Shown here in pieces: positions 43,520-52,085 of a stretch of 64,000 nucleotides of DNA. Below the pieces are notes generated by a model. It worked only from the letters and a program-made list of their open reading frames with translations. It did no database searches and was not told the origin of the DNA. Every line of letters starts with the position of its first letter. Position 1 is the first letter of the stretch. The position numbers and the translations under genes were made by a program. This stretch comes from JAVBMP01 sp031552195 (GTDB lineage Bacteria; Desulfobacterota; Desulfovibrionia; Desulfovibrionales; Desulfovibrionaceae): assembly GCA_031552195.1 (NCBI GenBank), contig JAVBMT010000003.1, forward strand, positions 124,001-188,000. Direction: 5' to 3'.

Positions 43520-45208
43520 TTATATCAGGCTGACTATGGGAACGACTATGGGATCGCGTTCGATAACGCGGCGGAAGAAGCGGCGCATGGCCGAGCGTAT
43601 TTTTTCCTGGAGCTTTTCCGTGTCTGTTTTGTAGCCTTCTTCCAGCACGTCCAGCACGATACATTTCGAGTCTTCCAGAACATGGTCGAATTGCTGTTCG
43701 AAAACGAACCCCTTGGAAAGGATTTCCGGGCCGTGCAGCACTTCTCCGGTTTCTCCGTCCAGCACCAGAACGACGATGACCATGCCCTCGTCGCCCAGAA
43801 TCTGCCTTTCGCGCAAAAGCGTCTGCCCGACGTCGCCCACGCCTTTGCCGTCGACCAGTATGGATTCGGCCTGAACAAGCTCTTCAAAGCGCACGCCTTC
43901 CTCATCTCCCGTGCCGTCAAGGGCGCTGAAGCTGACGGGCTGGCCGTTTTCCAGCACAAGCACCTTGCCCTGGTCGACCCCGCTGTCTCTAGCCAGGCGG
44001 GCGTGCTTGATCAGGTGGCGGTATTCCCCGTGTATGGGAATGAAGTATTCAGGGCGCACGGCCTGTATCATTTCCAGCAGCTCTTCCTGGTAGGCGTGGC
44101 CGGAAGCGTGAATGGCCCTGGAGTTGTCGTGGTAGACCTCCGCCCCCAGGCGGAACATCTGGTTGACCATGTGCGAAACGGCGCTGGTGTTGCCCGGAAT
44201 CAGGCGGGAAGACATGATTACGGTATCGCCCTGATGAATGTGCAGGTGCTTGTGCCCGCCGCTTACAATGCGGGCCAGGGCCGACATGGGTTCACCCTGT
44301 GAACCGGTGACCAGAAGCACGCAGTTTTCGTCCGGAAGGTCAAGCGTGGTGTTGGCGCTGTCGGCGTAAAGGCCGGGTTCGGCTTGCAAATAGCCCAGGC
44401 TGACCGCCATCTCTATGTTGTTTATGAGGCTGCGTCCGCTGACTATGACCTTGCGCCCGTTTTCCCGCGCGCAGTCGAACACTTCCTGAATTCGCTGGAT
44501 ATGGCTGGAAAACAGGGTTACGATAATGCGGCCCTTGGCTTCGGAGAATATTTCCCGCAGGGTGGCAAGCACCTTGCGTTCGCCCAGAGAACGCCCGGGA
44601 ACCTCGATATTGGTGGAGTCGGAGAGCAGCAGGCGCACCCCTTGCGGCCCGGCGAAGCTAGAAAACATTCCGAAATCCGTTCCCGGGCCGCTCAGCGGGT
44701 TGGGGTCTGACTTGAAATCTCCGGTGTGAACTATGCGCCCGGCTGGCGTTTCCGCCCCGAGGGCGTAGCCGTCCACAATAGAGTGGCAGACCGGGAAAAA
44801 GTGAAACTTGAAGTCTCCGAGTTGTACCGGTTTGTCCGGCAGGGCCGGAATGAGCGACACCCGGTCTATAAGGCCGCGCTCGCGCAGTTTGTGCTCAACC
44901 AGGGCCAAGGTGAAGGGCGAGCCGTAAATCTGGGGGTTGTCAAGATGCGGCACCAGCCAGGGCAGCGCTCCGATGTGGTCTTCGTGCCCGTGGGTGAGCA
45001 CTATGCCGCGCAGCTTGTCTTTATTCTGGCGGACGTAGTCGAAGCGGGGGATAATAACGTCGACCCCAAGCTGGTAGTCTTCAGGAAACATCAGCCCGCA
45101 GTCTATCATCACCATAGTCTGGCCGTAAGACCAGAGCATGCAGTTCTGGCCTATTTCTCCCAGCCCCCCCAGGGGTATAAGGTGCAGGCGCGAGAAATTG
45201 TCGCTCAT
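43520..45208 (-). CDS. rnj: Ribonuclease J
   Basis: 562 residues. Metallo-beta-lactamase/beta-CASP RNase: LGGLGEIGQNCMLW near residue 13, zinc motif LTHGHEDHIGALPW (H73, H75, D77, H78), VCHSIVDGYALGAETPAGRIVHTGDFK (split), GSQGEPMSALARI, and the beta-CASP HASGHAYQEEL, IPIHGEYRHL. A C-terminal dimerisation domain follows. RNase J is an endo- and 5'-exonuclease for mRNA decay and rRNA maturation. It stands as a single gene with its own terminator. Confidence 0.94.
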   Translation of the reverse strand: MSDNFSRLHLIPLGGLGEIGQNCMLWSYGQTMVMIDCGLMFPEDYQLGVDVIIPRFDYVRQNKDKLRGIVLTHGHEDHIGALPWLVPHLDNPQIYGSPFTLALVEHKLRERGLIDRVSLIPALPDKPVQLGDFKFHFFPVCHSIVDGYALGAETPAGRIVHTGDFKSDPNPLSGPGTDFGMFSSFAGPQGVRLLLSDSTNIEVPGRSLGERKVLATLREIFSEAKGRIIVTLFSSHIQRIQEVFDCARENGRKVIVSGRSLINNIEMAVSLGYLQAEPGLYADSANTTLDLPDENCVLLVTGSQGEPMSALARIVSGGHKHLHIHQGDTVIMSSRLIPGNTSAVSHMVNQMFRLGAEVYHDNSRAIHASGHAYQEELLEMIQAVRPEYFIPIHGEYRHLIKHARLARDSGVDQGKVLVLENGQPVSFSALDGTGDEEGVRFEELVQAESILVDGKGVGDVGQTLLRERQILGDEGMVIVVLVLDGETGEVLHGPEILSKGFVFEQQFDHVLEDSKCIVLDVLEEGYKTDTEKLQEKIRSAMRRFFRRVIERDPIVVPIVSLI

Positions 45209-45299
45209 TCTTTTCTGTCCGTGGTTATCAATGTTAAAATGCAGGGCGTTCGGTCCGCCATGCCGTATTTATAAAAAAAGCGCAATAATAAATTCGTAT

Positions 45300-46157
45300 T
45301 CAGACGATGTTGAAAAAGCGGCGGGCGTTGTCTCCGCAAATGCGCCACAGTTCCGCCGGAGACATTTCACGGGCTTCCGCCATGCCGGTTATGGTAAATG
45401 CCAGGTAGGCGGGTTCGTTTCTGCGCCCGCGGTAGGGCACGGGACTCATATATGGGCAGTCCGTCTCCACCATCAGACGGTCAAGCGGAATGGCGGCCAC
45501 CGCCTCGCGCAAGGATTTGTTGGCCGGAAAACTCACCGGGCCGGGAATGGAAACATGCCAGCCGTTGTTCACCACTTTCATGGCCATGTCGTAGTCGCCG
45601 TTGAAGCAGTGCCAGAGCAGAGGGTAGCCGCTGAAGCCCCTGTCCAGCAGGATGCGCATGGTGTCGTCAACCGCGTCGCGGCAATGTATGGCGACGGGCA
45701 AGTTCAATTCGCGCGCCAGGTCCAGCTGTTGCGCGAATATGTCTTTCTGCAAATCTTGCGGGCAATCCTTCCAGTAATAGTCCAGGCCGATTTCGCCTAT
45801 AGCGCGTATGCGCCCGCCCTGCCTTGCCTCTTGCCTGACAATGCGGCGCAGTTCGTCTATGGTCTGGCCGTTGAAAAGTTCCAGCCCGTCAGTCGGGTGT
45901 ATGCCGAGCAGAAAAAAAAACTCGGGATAATCCGGGTTTGGCGCAAAGCGGGCCTGTTGTTTGCGCCAGGCTTCCGGGCTGAGAAAAACCTGCCCTATGG
46001 CGGAAACGCCGGACCTTTTGGCCCGGCGCAGAACCTCGTCGAAATCTTCGTTGAAGTGATGCAGGTCGAGGTGGGCGTGTGTTTCAACCCCGACGCAGGG
46101 CAAATTGACCGATTCCGGCAAGGGCAGGGGGCCTTCAGGTTTTTTGTGTTTTCCCAT
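45300..46157 (-). CDS. TatD family metal-dependent hydrolase
   Basis: 285 residues from ATG 46157 (longer frame upstream is not protein-like). Metal ligands as in TatD DNases: VETHAHLDLHHF, GEIGLDYYWKD, PVAIHCRDA, WHCFNGDY and VETDCPYMSP. Family members are 3'-5' exonucleases or deoxyribonucleases, with possible other substrates. It overlaps the small membrane protein gene upstream by 23 bases, so they are co-translated. Confidence 0.9.
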   Translation of the reverse strand: MGKHKKPEGPLPLPESVNLPCVGVETHAHLDLHHFNEDFDEVLRRAKRSGVSAIGQVFLSPEAWRKQQARFAPNPDYPEFFFLLGIHPTDGLELFNGQTIDELRRIVRQEARQGGRIRAIGEIGLDYYWKDCPQDLQKDIFAQQLDLARELNLPVAIHCRDAVDDTMRILLDRGFSGYPLLWHCFNGDYDMAMKVVNNGWHVSIPGPVSFPANKSLREAVAAIPLDRLMVETDCPYMSPVPYRGRRNEPAYLAFTITGMAEAREMSPAELWRICGDNARRFFNIV

Positions 46158-46446
46158 TATTGTCGCCTGTGTTCTTTTCAGTGGCCGGATCTTTGTCCCA
46201 GGCCGGGTCGCGGAATATCCCTCTAGGGCCGTATAAAAAGCGTAAAAAAAGTATGATAGCTCCGAAAAACACGAAGATGAGCAAGCTCTTGCCCAGGGTT
46301 GTCGCCAAAAAATCCAGCAGCAGCGCCGGGTTGCCGATGATTCCGGAAAGCGATGATTCGGAGGCGGCGCGCGGCGCTTCCGCCGCAAGCGCGGCGGAAG
46401 GCGTGATAAGCGCGGGCGCGGAAAAAAAAGCAAGGCGTAAGCGCAT
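46135..46446 (-). CDS. Small membrane protein with signal peptide, unknown
   Basis: 103 residues. An N-terminal signal peptide (MRLRLAFFSAPALITPSAALA) precedes a second hydrophobic segment LLDFLATTLGKSLLIFVFFGAIILFL and a charged cytoplasmic tail ending in a Lys/Thr-rich stretch. No known domain. It lies 2 bases after argC and overlaps the TatD gene, which supports it being expressed. Confidence 0.65.
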   Translation of the reverse strand: MRLRLAFFSAPALITPSAALAAEAPRAASESSLSGIIGNPALLLDFLATTLGKSLLIFVFFGAIILFLRFLYGPRGIFRDPAWDKDPATEKNTGDNNGKTQKT

Positions 46447-46448
46447 TT

Positions 46449-47504
46449 TTATGGCAGCATCGGGGCCAGGTTAAGGCCGGTATCCAGCGGCAGACCGCAC
46501 ATCAGGTTGGCGTTGGCCACCGCCTGCCCGGAAGCGCCCCGGCAAAGGTTGTCTATGGCGCTGACTATCAGGAGGCGGTTTGTGCGCGGGTCAAGCACCA
46601 GCGCTATATCGCAGAACATGGTGCCGCGTACGGCCCGCAGAGTCGGCAGTTCGCCCATGGGCAGAACCCTGACGAAACGGTGGCGCGCGTAAGTTTCTTC
46701 ATACACCGCATGTATCTTTTCCAAGGTAAGGCAACTGTTCAGCCGCGTGTAAATGGTGGCCAGAATGCCGCGCTGGATCGGAAGCAGGTGGGGGTTGAAC
46801 GAAACCGCGAGGCGGTTTCCGGCAATAGTGGAAAGCTCCTGCTCTATTTCCGGCGTGTGGCGGTGCGTTCCCAGGCCGTATGGCTTGAAGCTGTCATAAA
46901 CCTCGCAGAAAAGACTGTTGACCACGGCTTTGCGGCCGGCGCCGCTTGCGCCGGATTTGGCGTCTATGACGATGCCGTCCGTTTCTATCAGACCGTGGCG
47001 CAGGGCCGGATACAGGCCGAGAATGCTCGCCGTCGGGTAACAGCCGGGGTTGGCTACAAGCGAGGCCCGTTTCACTTCTTCCGCGTATAGCTCAGGCAGG
47101 CCATAAACCGCTTCGCGCAGGCAGGTTTGCTCGGTGTGGGGCAGGCCGTACCAGTCGGAGTAGGTAGCGGGGTCGCGCAGCCTGAAGTCAGCGGAGAGGT
47201 CGACAACCTTGATGCCGAGGCGGCGCAGTTTGCCGGCGTTTTCCATGGCGTTGCCGTGCGGAACGGCCAGGAAAACCACGTCGCATTTTTGCATGTCCAT
47301 TGCATTGGGCTGGGTTATTACCAGGTCAGCCAGTTCAAAGCCGCGCAAAAACGGATAAATTTCGCCCACGGTTTTTCCGGCTTCGGAGCGCGAGGTAACT
47401 TTGGCAAGGCGTATGGAGGGGTGCGTAGCCAGAATGCGCGCCAGTTCCATGCCGGTATATCCGGTAACTCCGATCAGTCCGGCCGTGAAGATTCTTTCAG
47501 ACAT
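46449..47504 (-). CDS. argC: N-acetyl-gamma-glutamyl-phosphate reductase
   Basis: 351 residues. NADP-binding GVTGYTGMELARIL near residue 12, VFLAVPHGNAM, VDLSADFRLRD, catalytic Cys155 in NPGCYPTAS, KSGASGAGRK and the His site GTHRHTPEIEQEL. It makes N-acetylglutamate semialdehyde in arginine biosynthesis. No other arg gene is nearby; in this region it is followed by a small membrane protein and TatD. Confidence 0.95.
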   Translation of the reverse strand: MSERIFTAGLIGVTGYTGMELARILATHPSIRLAKVTSRSEAGKTVGEIYPFLRGFELADLVITQPNAMDMQKCDVVFLAVPHGNAMENAGKLRRLGIKVVDLSADFRLRDPATYSDWYGLPHTEQTCLREAVYGLPELYAEEVKRASLVANPGCYPTASILGLYPALRHGLIETDGIVIDAKSGASGAGRKAVVNSLFCEVYDSFKPYGLGTHRHTPEIEQELSTIAGNRLAVSFNPHLLPIQRGILATIYTRLNSCLTLEKIHAVYEETYARHRFVRVLPMGELPTLRAVRGTMFCDIALVLDPRTNRLLIVSAIDNLCRGASGQAVANANLMCGLPLDTGLNLAPMLP

Positions 47505-47519
47505 AAAATTTCACCGCAC

Positions 47520-47819
47520 CTATTTTGATTTCATCACATATTTCATGCGCACTTCATAAAGCAGGCCGTCCAGCAGGCGTTTTTCATCCTCGTCCAGGCC
47601 TTTTTCGGTTTTTTCCTGCAGCATGGTCAATATATCTATGCTGTATTTGGCGTGTTCCAGTTCAAAAACAGTTTCTCCGCTTTCCGGGTGAGGCACTTCG
47701 CCAAGCTGCATCAGGGCGCTTGAGGCCAGCGAAAGCACGAAGGTGCTGAAGTTCACCAACGGCAGGGGCACATGGCGCTGTTCTTCAGAACGGGCGTCTT
47801 CAGTTTGTTCGTCGGTCAT
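47520..47819 (-). CDS. DUF1844 protein
   Basis: 99 residues: PLPLVNFSTFVLSLASSALMQLGEVPHPESGE (split at the Ser-rich part), then LEHAKYSIDILTMLQEKTEKGLDEDEKRLL. This is the DUF1844 pattern common in Desulfobacterota, probably a small helical cytoplasmic protein; function unknown. It lies 15 bases before argC, likely co-transcribed. Confidence 0.85.
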   Translation of the reverse strand: MTDEQTEDARSEEQRHVPLPLVNFSTFVLSLASSALMQLGEVPHPESGETVFELEHAKYSIDILTMLQEKTEKGLDEDEKRLLDGLLYEVRMKYVMKSK

Positions 47820-47945
47820 CGTGCGCTGCTCCTTAGGGAATTTTTAACTTTGAAACGCTGTTTTTTACCGCTCTTTGCAAGGGAAGAGGCGTCGTTTTTC
47901 ACCCTGCCGTTTCCCGGCATTTCCTGATACGGCTCCTGGCCGGAG

Positions 47946-49112
47946 TTATTTATAGCCGTAAAGCATGGCTTGCTGGTAAGCGGAGACGGCCTGCTCAAGG
48001 TAGTCGCGTGTGCCGACATGGCCGCCGCAGAAGCGGAACGAGGCCACAAAGGCCTGAAGCCCGGCCGCCAGGTCGGCCCAGTCCACCCAGCCCATATGGC
48101 CTATGCGCACCATGCTTTTTTCAAGATGGTCCTGCCCGGCCGCCATAACAACCCCATATTGGCTTTCCGCGTGGGCCAGCAGCTTTGAGGCGTCGATTCC
48201 TGCCGGAATTTTCACCCCGGTGACGCCCCAGGCCCCGGCTTCCTGAGGTGAAACAAAAAGTTCGAATCCGGCGGCGGTCACTCCGGTCTGGGCCATGGCC
48301 CTGAGGGCGAACTGTTTGCGGTAGACCGTTTCCAGCCCGGCTTCCATGAACATTTCCAAGGCTTCGTTAAGGGCGACCAGAAGGCCGATGGCCGGAGTGA
48401 AGTTGGTTTGCCCTTTAAGGATATTTTCTTTTTCCGCCATCATGTTGAAATAGAAATTGCGGTTCGGCAAAACGGCTGCCTTGCGCCAGGCCTTTTCCGA
48501 AAAAGCCAGCAGGGCGAGGCCGGGCGGGAGCATCAGGCCTTTTTGCGAGCCGGTGAGCAACGCGTCCACCTTCCATTCGTCCATCGGGCAGGGGGCGATG
48601 CCCACGGCGGAGATGCCGTCCACCACAAGAAAAATATCGCGGTTGGCGGTTATTTCGCCGAGCGTTTTGATGTTGTGATGCACGGTGGTTGAGGTTTCGC
48701 TTTGCTGAACCAGCACGCCGACTATATTTTTGTCGGCGTCAAGCGCGGCTTTGACTTCTTCCGGGTTGACCGGGCTTCCCCACGCCACCTTCAAGGCGAC
48801 GGGAACAACGCCGTGCGCTTTGCAAATTTCCGTCCAGCGCTCGGCGAACTTGCCGCCTTCAATCACCAGCACCTTTTCGCCCGGCGCGAACAAAGAACAT
48901 ACAGCCGCCACCATAGCCCCGGTGCCGGAGGCGGTAATGGGAATAACCGGCTGGGAGGTGCCGAAAAGCAGGCCCAGGTTGGCCTGCATTCCTTTCATAA
49001 GTTTTTTGAAGGCGGGTTTCCTATGGTGCCGCATATCCTGCGCGAGGGCCAGACGCACGTTCTCTGGCAAGGGAGTTGGGCCGGGGGTCAGGAGGCGTAC
49101 TTTGTTAAGCAT
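47946..49112 (-). CDS. Class V aminotransferase, alanine/serine-glyoxylate type
   Basis: 388 residues from ATG 49112 (GAGGAA upstream; an upstream in-frame start lacks one). PLP-fold class V: LTPGPTPLPENVRLAL at the start, ITASGTGAMVAAV, VDGISAVGIAPCPMDEWKVD (split) and the PLP lysine in GSQKGLMLPPGLALL. Related enzymes use alanine, serine, aspartate or phosphoserine with glyoxylate or 2-oxoglutarate. In Desulfovibrio such proteins are annotated as alanine-glyoxylate aminotransferase; the true substrate is open. It lies downstream of leuD, 163 bases away. Confidence 0.82.
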   Translation of the reverse strand: MLNKVRLLTPGPTPLPENVRLALAQDMRHHRKPAFKKLMKGMQANLGLLFGTSQPVIPITASGTGAMVAAVCSLFAPGEKVLVIEGGKFAERWTEICKAHGVVPVALKVAWGSPVNPEEVKAALDADKNIVGVLVQQSETSTTVHHNIKTLGEITANRDIFLVVDGISAVGIAPCPMDEWKVDALLTGSQKGLMLPPGLALLAFSEKAWRKAAVLPNRNFYFNMMAEKENILKGQTNFTPAIGLLVALNEALEMFMEAGLETVYRKQFALRAMAQTGVTAAGFELFVSPQEAGAWGVTGVKIPAGIDASKLLAHAESQYGVVMAAGQDHLEKSMVRIGHMGWVDWADLAAGLQAFVASFRFCGGHVGTRDYLEQAVSAYQQAMLYGYK

Positions 49113-49275
49113 TGCAATTCCTCGCTTGGGTTGTCTCGAATTTCGGCAGCCGGTCAAAACGTAAAAATTCCGTAACGGCGCATGTTAGCATGTTACGCCG
49201 ATTTGCACAATCGCGCCCAAAAGCTTGCTTCGGCCGGGCAAAGCCCCTTCGCGCGCGGTCTTCGCCGGGGCGGCG

Positions 49276-49776
49276 TCAATTTCGTGCCCTGTTCAATTTA
49301 TTCCTTACATATCCGGGCAGCCCGCCGGCGTTAAGAATATCGAGCATGGCCTCGGGCAAGGGAGGAAAGTTGAAGCTTTGCCCGGTGGTCAAATTACGCA
49401 CGCTTCCGGCCTCGAGATCGACGGCCAGTTCGTCTCCGTCGCTGACTTGCGCGTCTTCGCCCAGTTCAAGCGGCAAAAGGCCCATGTTGAAGGCGTTGCG
49501 GTAGAAAATGCGGGCGAAGCTTTTGGCCAGGACGACCGGAATGCCGGCGCCGAGAATGGCTATCGGCGCGTGCTCGCGCGAGGAGCCGCAGCCGAAATTG
49601 CGCCCGGCCACCATAATGTCGCCTTTGTTTACCCGCTTGATCCAGTCGGCTTCCAGGCCTTCCATGCAGTGGCGGCCGAGTTCGTCCTGATCGGTGGTAA
49701 CCAGGAAACGGGCCGGTATTATGGCGTCCGTGTCGATATGGTCGCCTACGGTGTGAGCTTTTCCTTTATATATCAT
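49276..49776 (-). CDS. leuD: 3-isopropylmalate dehydratase small subunit
   Basis: 166 residues from ATG 49776, with AAAGGAA upstream. GDHIDTDAIIPARFL near residue 11 and GRNFGCGSSREHAPIAI are the LeuD swivel-domain motifs; the short length is that of the bacterial/archaeal LeuD2 or homoaconitase-like type. With LeuC it isomerises 2- to 3-isopropylmalate. It is separated from leuC by a glycosyltransferase gene. leuB is not nearby. Confidence 0.93.
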   Translation of the reverse strand: MIYKGKAHTVGDHIDTDAIIPARFLVTTDQDELGRHCMEGLEADWIKRVNKGDIMVAGRNFGCGSSREHAPIAILGAGIPVVLAKSFARIFYRNAFNMGLLPLELGEDAQVSDGDELAVDLEAGSVRNLTTGQSFNFPPLPEAMLDILNAGGLPGYVRNKLNRARN

Positions 49777-49789
49777 AGCGTTTCCTTTA

Positions 49790-50803
49790 TCAGCCTGTTG
49801 ATTGTTCCAGCGCCTTGCGGCGCAGCCTGTCGACATTCGCGGACGGAATCCTGGCCAGGGCGTGGTCGGGGAAGTTTACGGCCTCTTCCAGCGCCCATGG
49901 GCCGAGCGAAAGATTTTTCGCCGCGAAATCGAAAAACTTGCGGGCGAGTATCGCGCGCCAGGGAATATCCGCATATATCGGCTCAAGCGCGTTCATTTCG
50001 CGCAACAAGAGCAGCCATTCGCGCATTTCGGCAATATCTCGCGCGGTTTCCGGGGGCACGTTCAGGTAAAGCATGTTGTGCAGGGCTTCGCGGCGTTCCG
50101 TCATGCTTATGCCCCAGGCCTCGAAGTGCCTGCGCCGCACCCTGGCGGCCACGGCCTGCTGCGTCAGGGCTCTGCTGCTGGAAAGAGAGGCCGGGTGCAC
50201 GCGGTATTGCGCCAGAACCAGCGGAAGATTGGCGCAGGGCGCGTCAAGGTCATGGGTTATGCGGAACCACAGCTCGTAGTCAGAGGCGGCTGCAAGCCCT
50301 TCGTCATAGCGCAGGTTGTGTTTCCGCACGAAATCCGCCCTCAGGAAGGACACCGTTTGCATGATGGTGCAATAAAACGGCAGGTGGCACTTGATGCGTT
50401 CCTTGTCTCCGGGCAGGGCCAGGCTGCCTTTGGCCACGCCGGCGTAACGCAAATTGCCGCCGCAAAGCGCGGTTTCCGGGTTGGCTTCCATAAAGTCCCG
50501 CTGGACCCGCAACCGTTCCGGGGCGTAAACGTCGTCGGCGTCGGCCCTGGCGATATATTTGCCTTTGGCCGCTTCCAGTCCCCGGTTGGCGGAAAAGGCC
50601 ACGCCGCCGTTATGTTCATTGCGCAGCACGCGCAGCCTTTTATCGCCGCAGCGGGCGAGGATTTTCCCCGTTCCGTCCGTTGAGGCGTCGTCAACCACTA
50701 TCAGTTCGAAATCCGCGAAGGATTGATCCAGAAGAGACTTCAGGGTTTCTTCCAGATACTCTTCCGCATTGAACGCGGCCATAACCACGGAAATTGACGG
50801 CAT
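49790..50803 (-). CDS. Glycosyltransferase family 2, within the leucine operon
   Basis: 337 residues. GT-A fold: SVVMAAFNAEEYLEETLKSLLDQSF (split), VVDDASTDGT, the DXD-type ARADADDVYAPERL, and a later DYELWFRITHD. Likely transfers a hexose or aminosugar to a cell-surface glycan. It lies between leuC (17-base gap) and leuD (13-base gap), all on one strand, so it should be co-transcribed with leucine genes. No functional reason is apparent; base composition is not obviously foreign. Confidence 0.88.
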   Translation of the reverse strand: MPSISVVMAAFNAEEYLEETLKSLLDQSFADFELIVVDDASTDGTGKILARCGDKRLRVLRNEHNGGVAFSANRGLEAAKGKYIARADADDVYAPERLRVQRDFMEANPETALCGGNLRYAGVAKGSLALPGDKERIKCHLPFYCTIMQTVSFLRADFVRKHNLRYDEGLAAASDYELWFRITHDLDAPCANLPLVLAQYRVHPASLSSSRALTQQAVAARVRRRHFEAWGISMTERREALHNMLYLNVPPETARDIAEMREWLLLLREMNALEPIYADIPWRAILARKFFDFAAKNLSLGPWALEEAVNFPDHALARIPSANVDRLRRKALEQSTG

Positions 50804-50819
50804 GCGCCCGCCTTTCGCC

Positions 50820-52085
50820 TTATATTTTATCGGGTTCGGCCAGTTCCCCGGCCACCGCCGTGGCCGCGGCCACCGCCGGGTTCACCAGGTAAACTTCCGA
50901 TTCCAGGCTGCCCATGCGGCCCTTGAAGTTGCGGTTGGTGGTGCTGACGGCGCGTTCTCCCCCGGCCAGAATGCCAAGGTGGCCGCCCAGGCAGGGGCCG
51001 CATGAGGCCGGGCCCACTATACATCCTGACTGCATGAAGGTTTCTATCAATCCTTCCTTGAGAGCCTGCCGCCAGATATTCGGCGTGGCCGGCAAGACTA
51101 TGCAACGCAGGCCCTTTTTTACCTTGCGCCCGGCCAGGACTCCGGCCGCGGCGCGCAAGTCTTCAATGCGCCCGTTGGTGCATGATCCGATAATGACCTG
51201 ATGCACTGGAAGTTTCGGCGCGTCCGCCACGGGCATCACGTTTTCCGGAAGATGGGGGCAGGCCGCCAGAGGCGGAAGCGAACTGACGTCAAGGGCCAAG
51301 GTGCGGCAATATTCCGCCCCGGGGTCGGCCTGAATGGCGACGTCGCCCTTTCTTCCGGCCTTGCGGCAATATTCCAGGGTTTTTTCATCCGCCGCGAACA
51401 GCCCGCATTTTCCTCCGGCTTCAATAGCCATATTCGCCATGGTCAGGCGGCCCTCAATGCTCAGGGCGCTTACGGCCGGGCCGGTGAATTCGATTGACCT
51501 GTAGCGCGCGCCGTCAACCCCGAGCTGCCCGATAACCCAGAGGATGAGGTCTTTTCCGCTGACGTGCGGGCGCAACGTTCCGGTAAAATCGACCAGAATG
51601 CTTTCCGGCACGCGGAACCAGTTTTCGCCCAGGGCCATGGCGGCGGCTATGTCGGTTGAGCCCATGCCTGTGGCGAAAGCCCCGAGGCCGCCGTAAGTGC
51701 AGGTGTGGCTGTCGGCCCCGACCACCAGGTCTCCCGGGCCGACCAGGCCGAGTTCCGGCAGCAGGGCGTGTTCAACCCCGGCCTCTCCGCCTTCGTAGTA
51801 ATGGGTTATGTCCTGCTCTTGCGCAAAGGCGCGCACGCCTTTCACCTGCTCGGCGGATTCAATGTCTTTCTGCGGGGTGAAGTGGTCCATAACCAGGGCC
51901 ACGCGGTCTTTGTCAAAGACCTTTCCGGCGGTCATGGAGCGGAAAGACTTTATGGCCAGGGGAGCGGTGATGTCGTTTGCCAGAACCATATCCACCCTGC
52001 AGTTCACTATGGCCCCGGGCGCGATGTCGGCGTCCGGCGTGACTGAGCGGCTTTTCAGCAATTTTTGAGCGAGAGTTAAAGGCAT
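50820..52085 (-). CDS. leuC: 3-isopropylmalate dehydratase large subunit
   Basis: 421 residues, the shorter LeuC/HacA class. The [4Fe-4S] cysteines are in IGSCTNGRIEDL and GCIVGPASCGPCLGG (CxxC). MTLAQKLL-like start, DHFTPQKDI, VVGADSHTCTYGGLGAFATGMGSTD (split) and FKGRMGS near the end are conserved. It starts within the last bases of leuA (10-base overlap). Confidence 0.94.
   Translation of the reverse strand: MPLTLAQKLLKSRSVTPDADIAPGAIVNCRVDMVLANDITAPLAIKSFRSMTAGKVFDKDRVALVMDHFTPQKDIESAEQVKGVRAFAQEQDITHYYEGGEAGVEHALLPELGLVGPGDLVVGADSHTCTYGGLGAFATGMGSTDIAAAMALGENWFRVPESILVDFTGTLRPHVSGKDLILWVIGQLGVDGARYRSIEFTGPAVSALSIEGRLTMANMAIEAGGKCGLFAADEKTLEYCRKAGRKGDVAIQADPGAEYCRTLALDVSSLPPLAACPHLPENVMPVADAPKLPVHQVIIGSCTNGRIEDLRAAAGVLAGRKVKKGLRCIVLPATPNIWRQALKEGLIETFMQSGCIVGPASCGPCLGGHLGILAGGERAVSTTNRNFKGRMGSLESEVYLVNPAVAAATAVAGELAEPDKI

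Noticed and set aside
45138..46226. 362-codon plus-strand open frame opposite TatD
   Set aside because: The opposite frame contains all TatD metal motifs; this one is a shadow.
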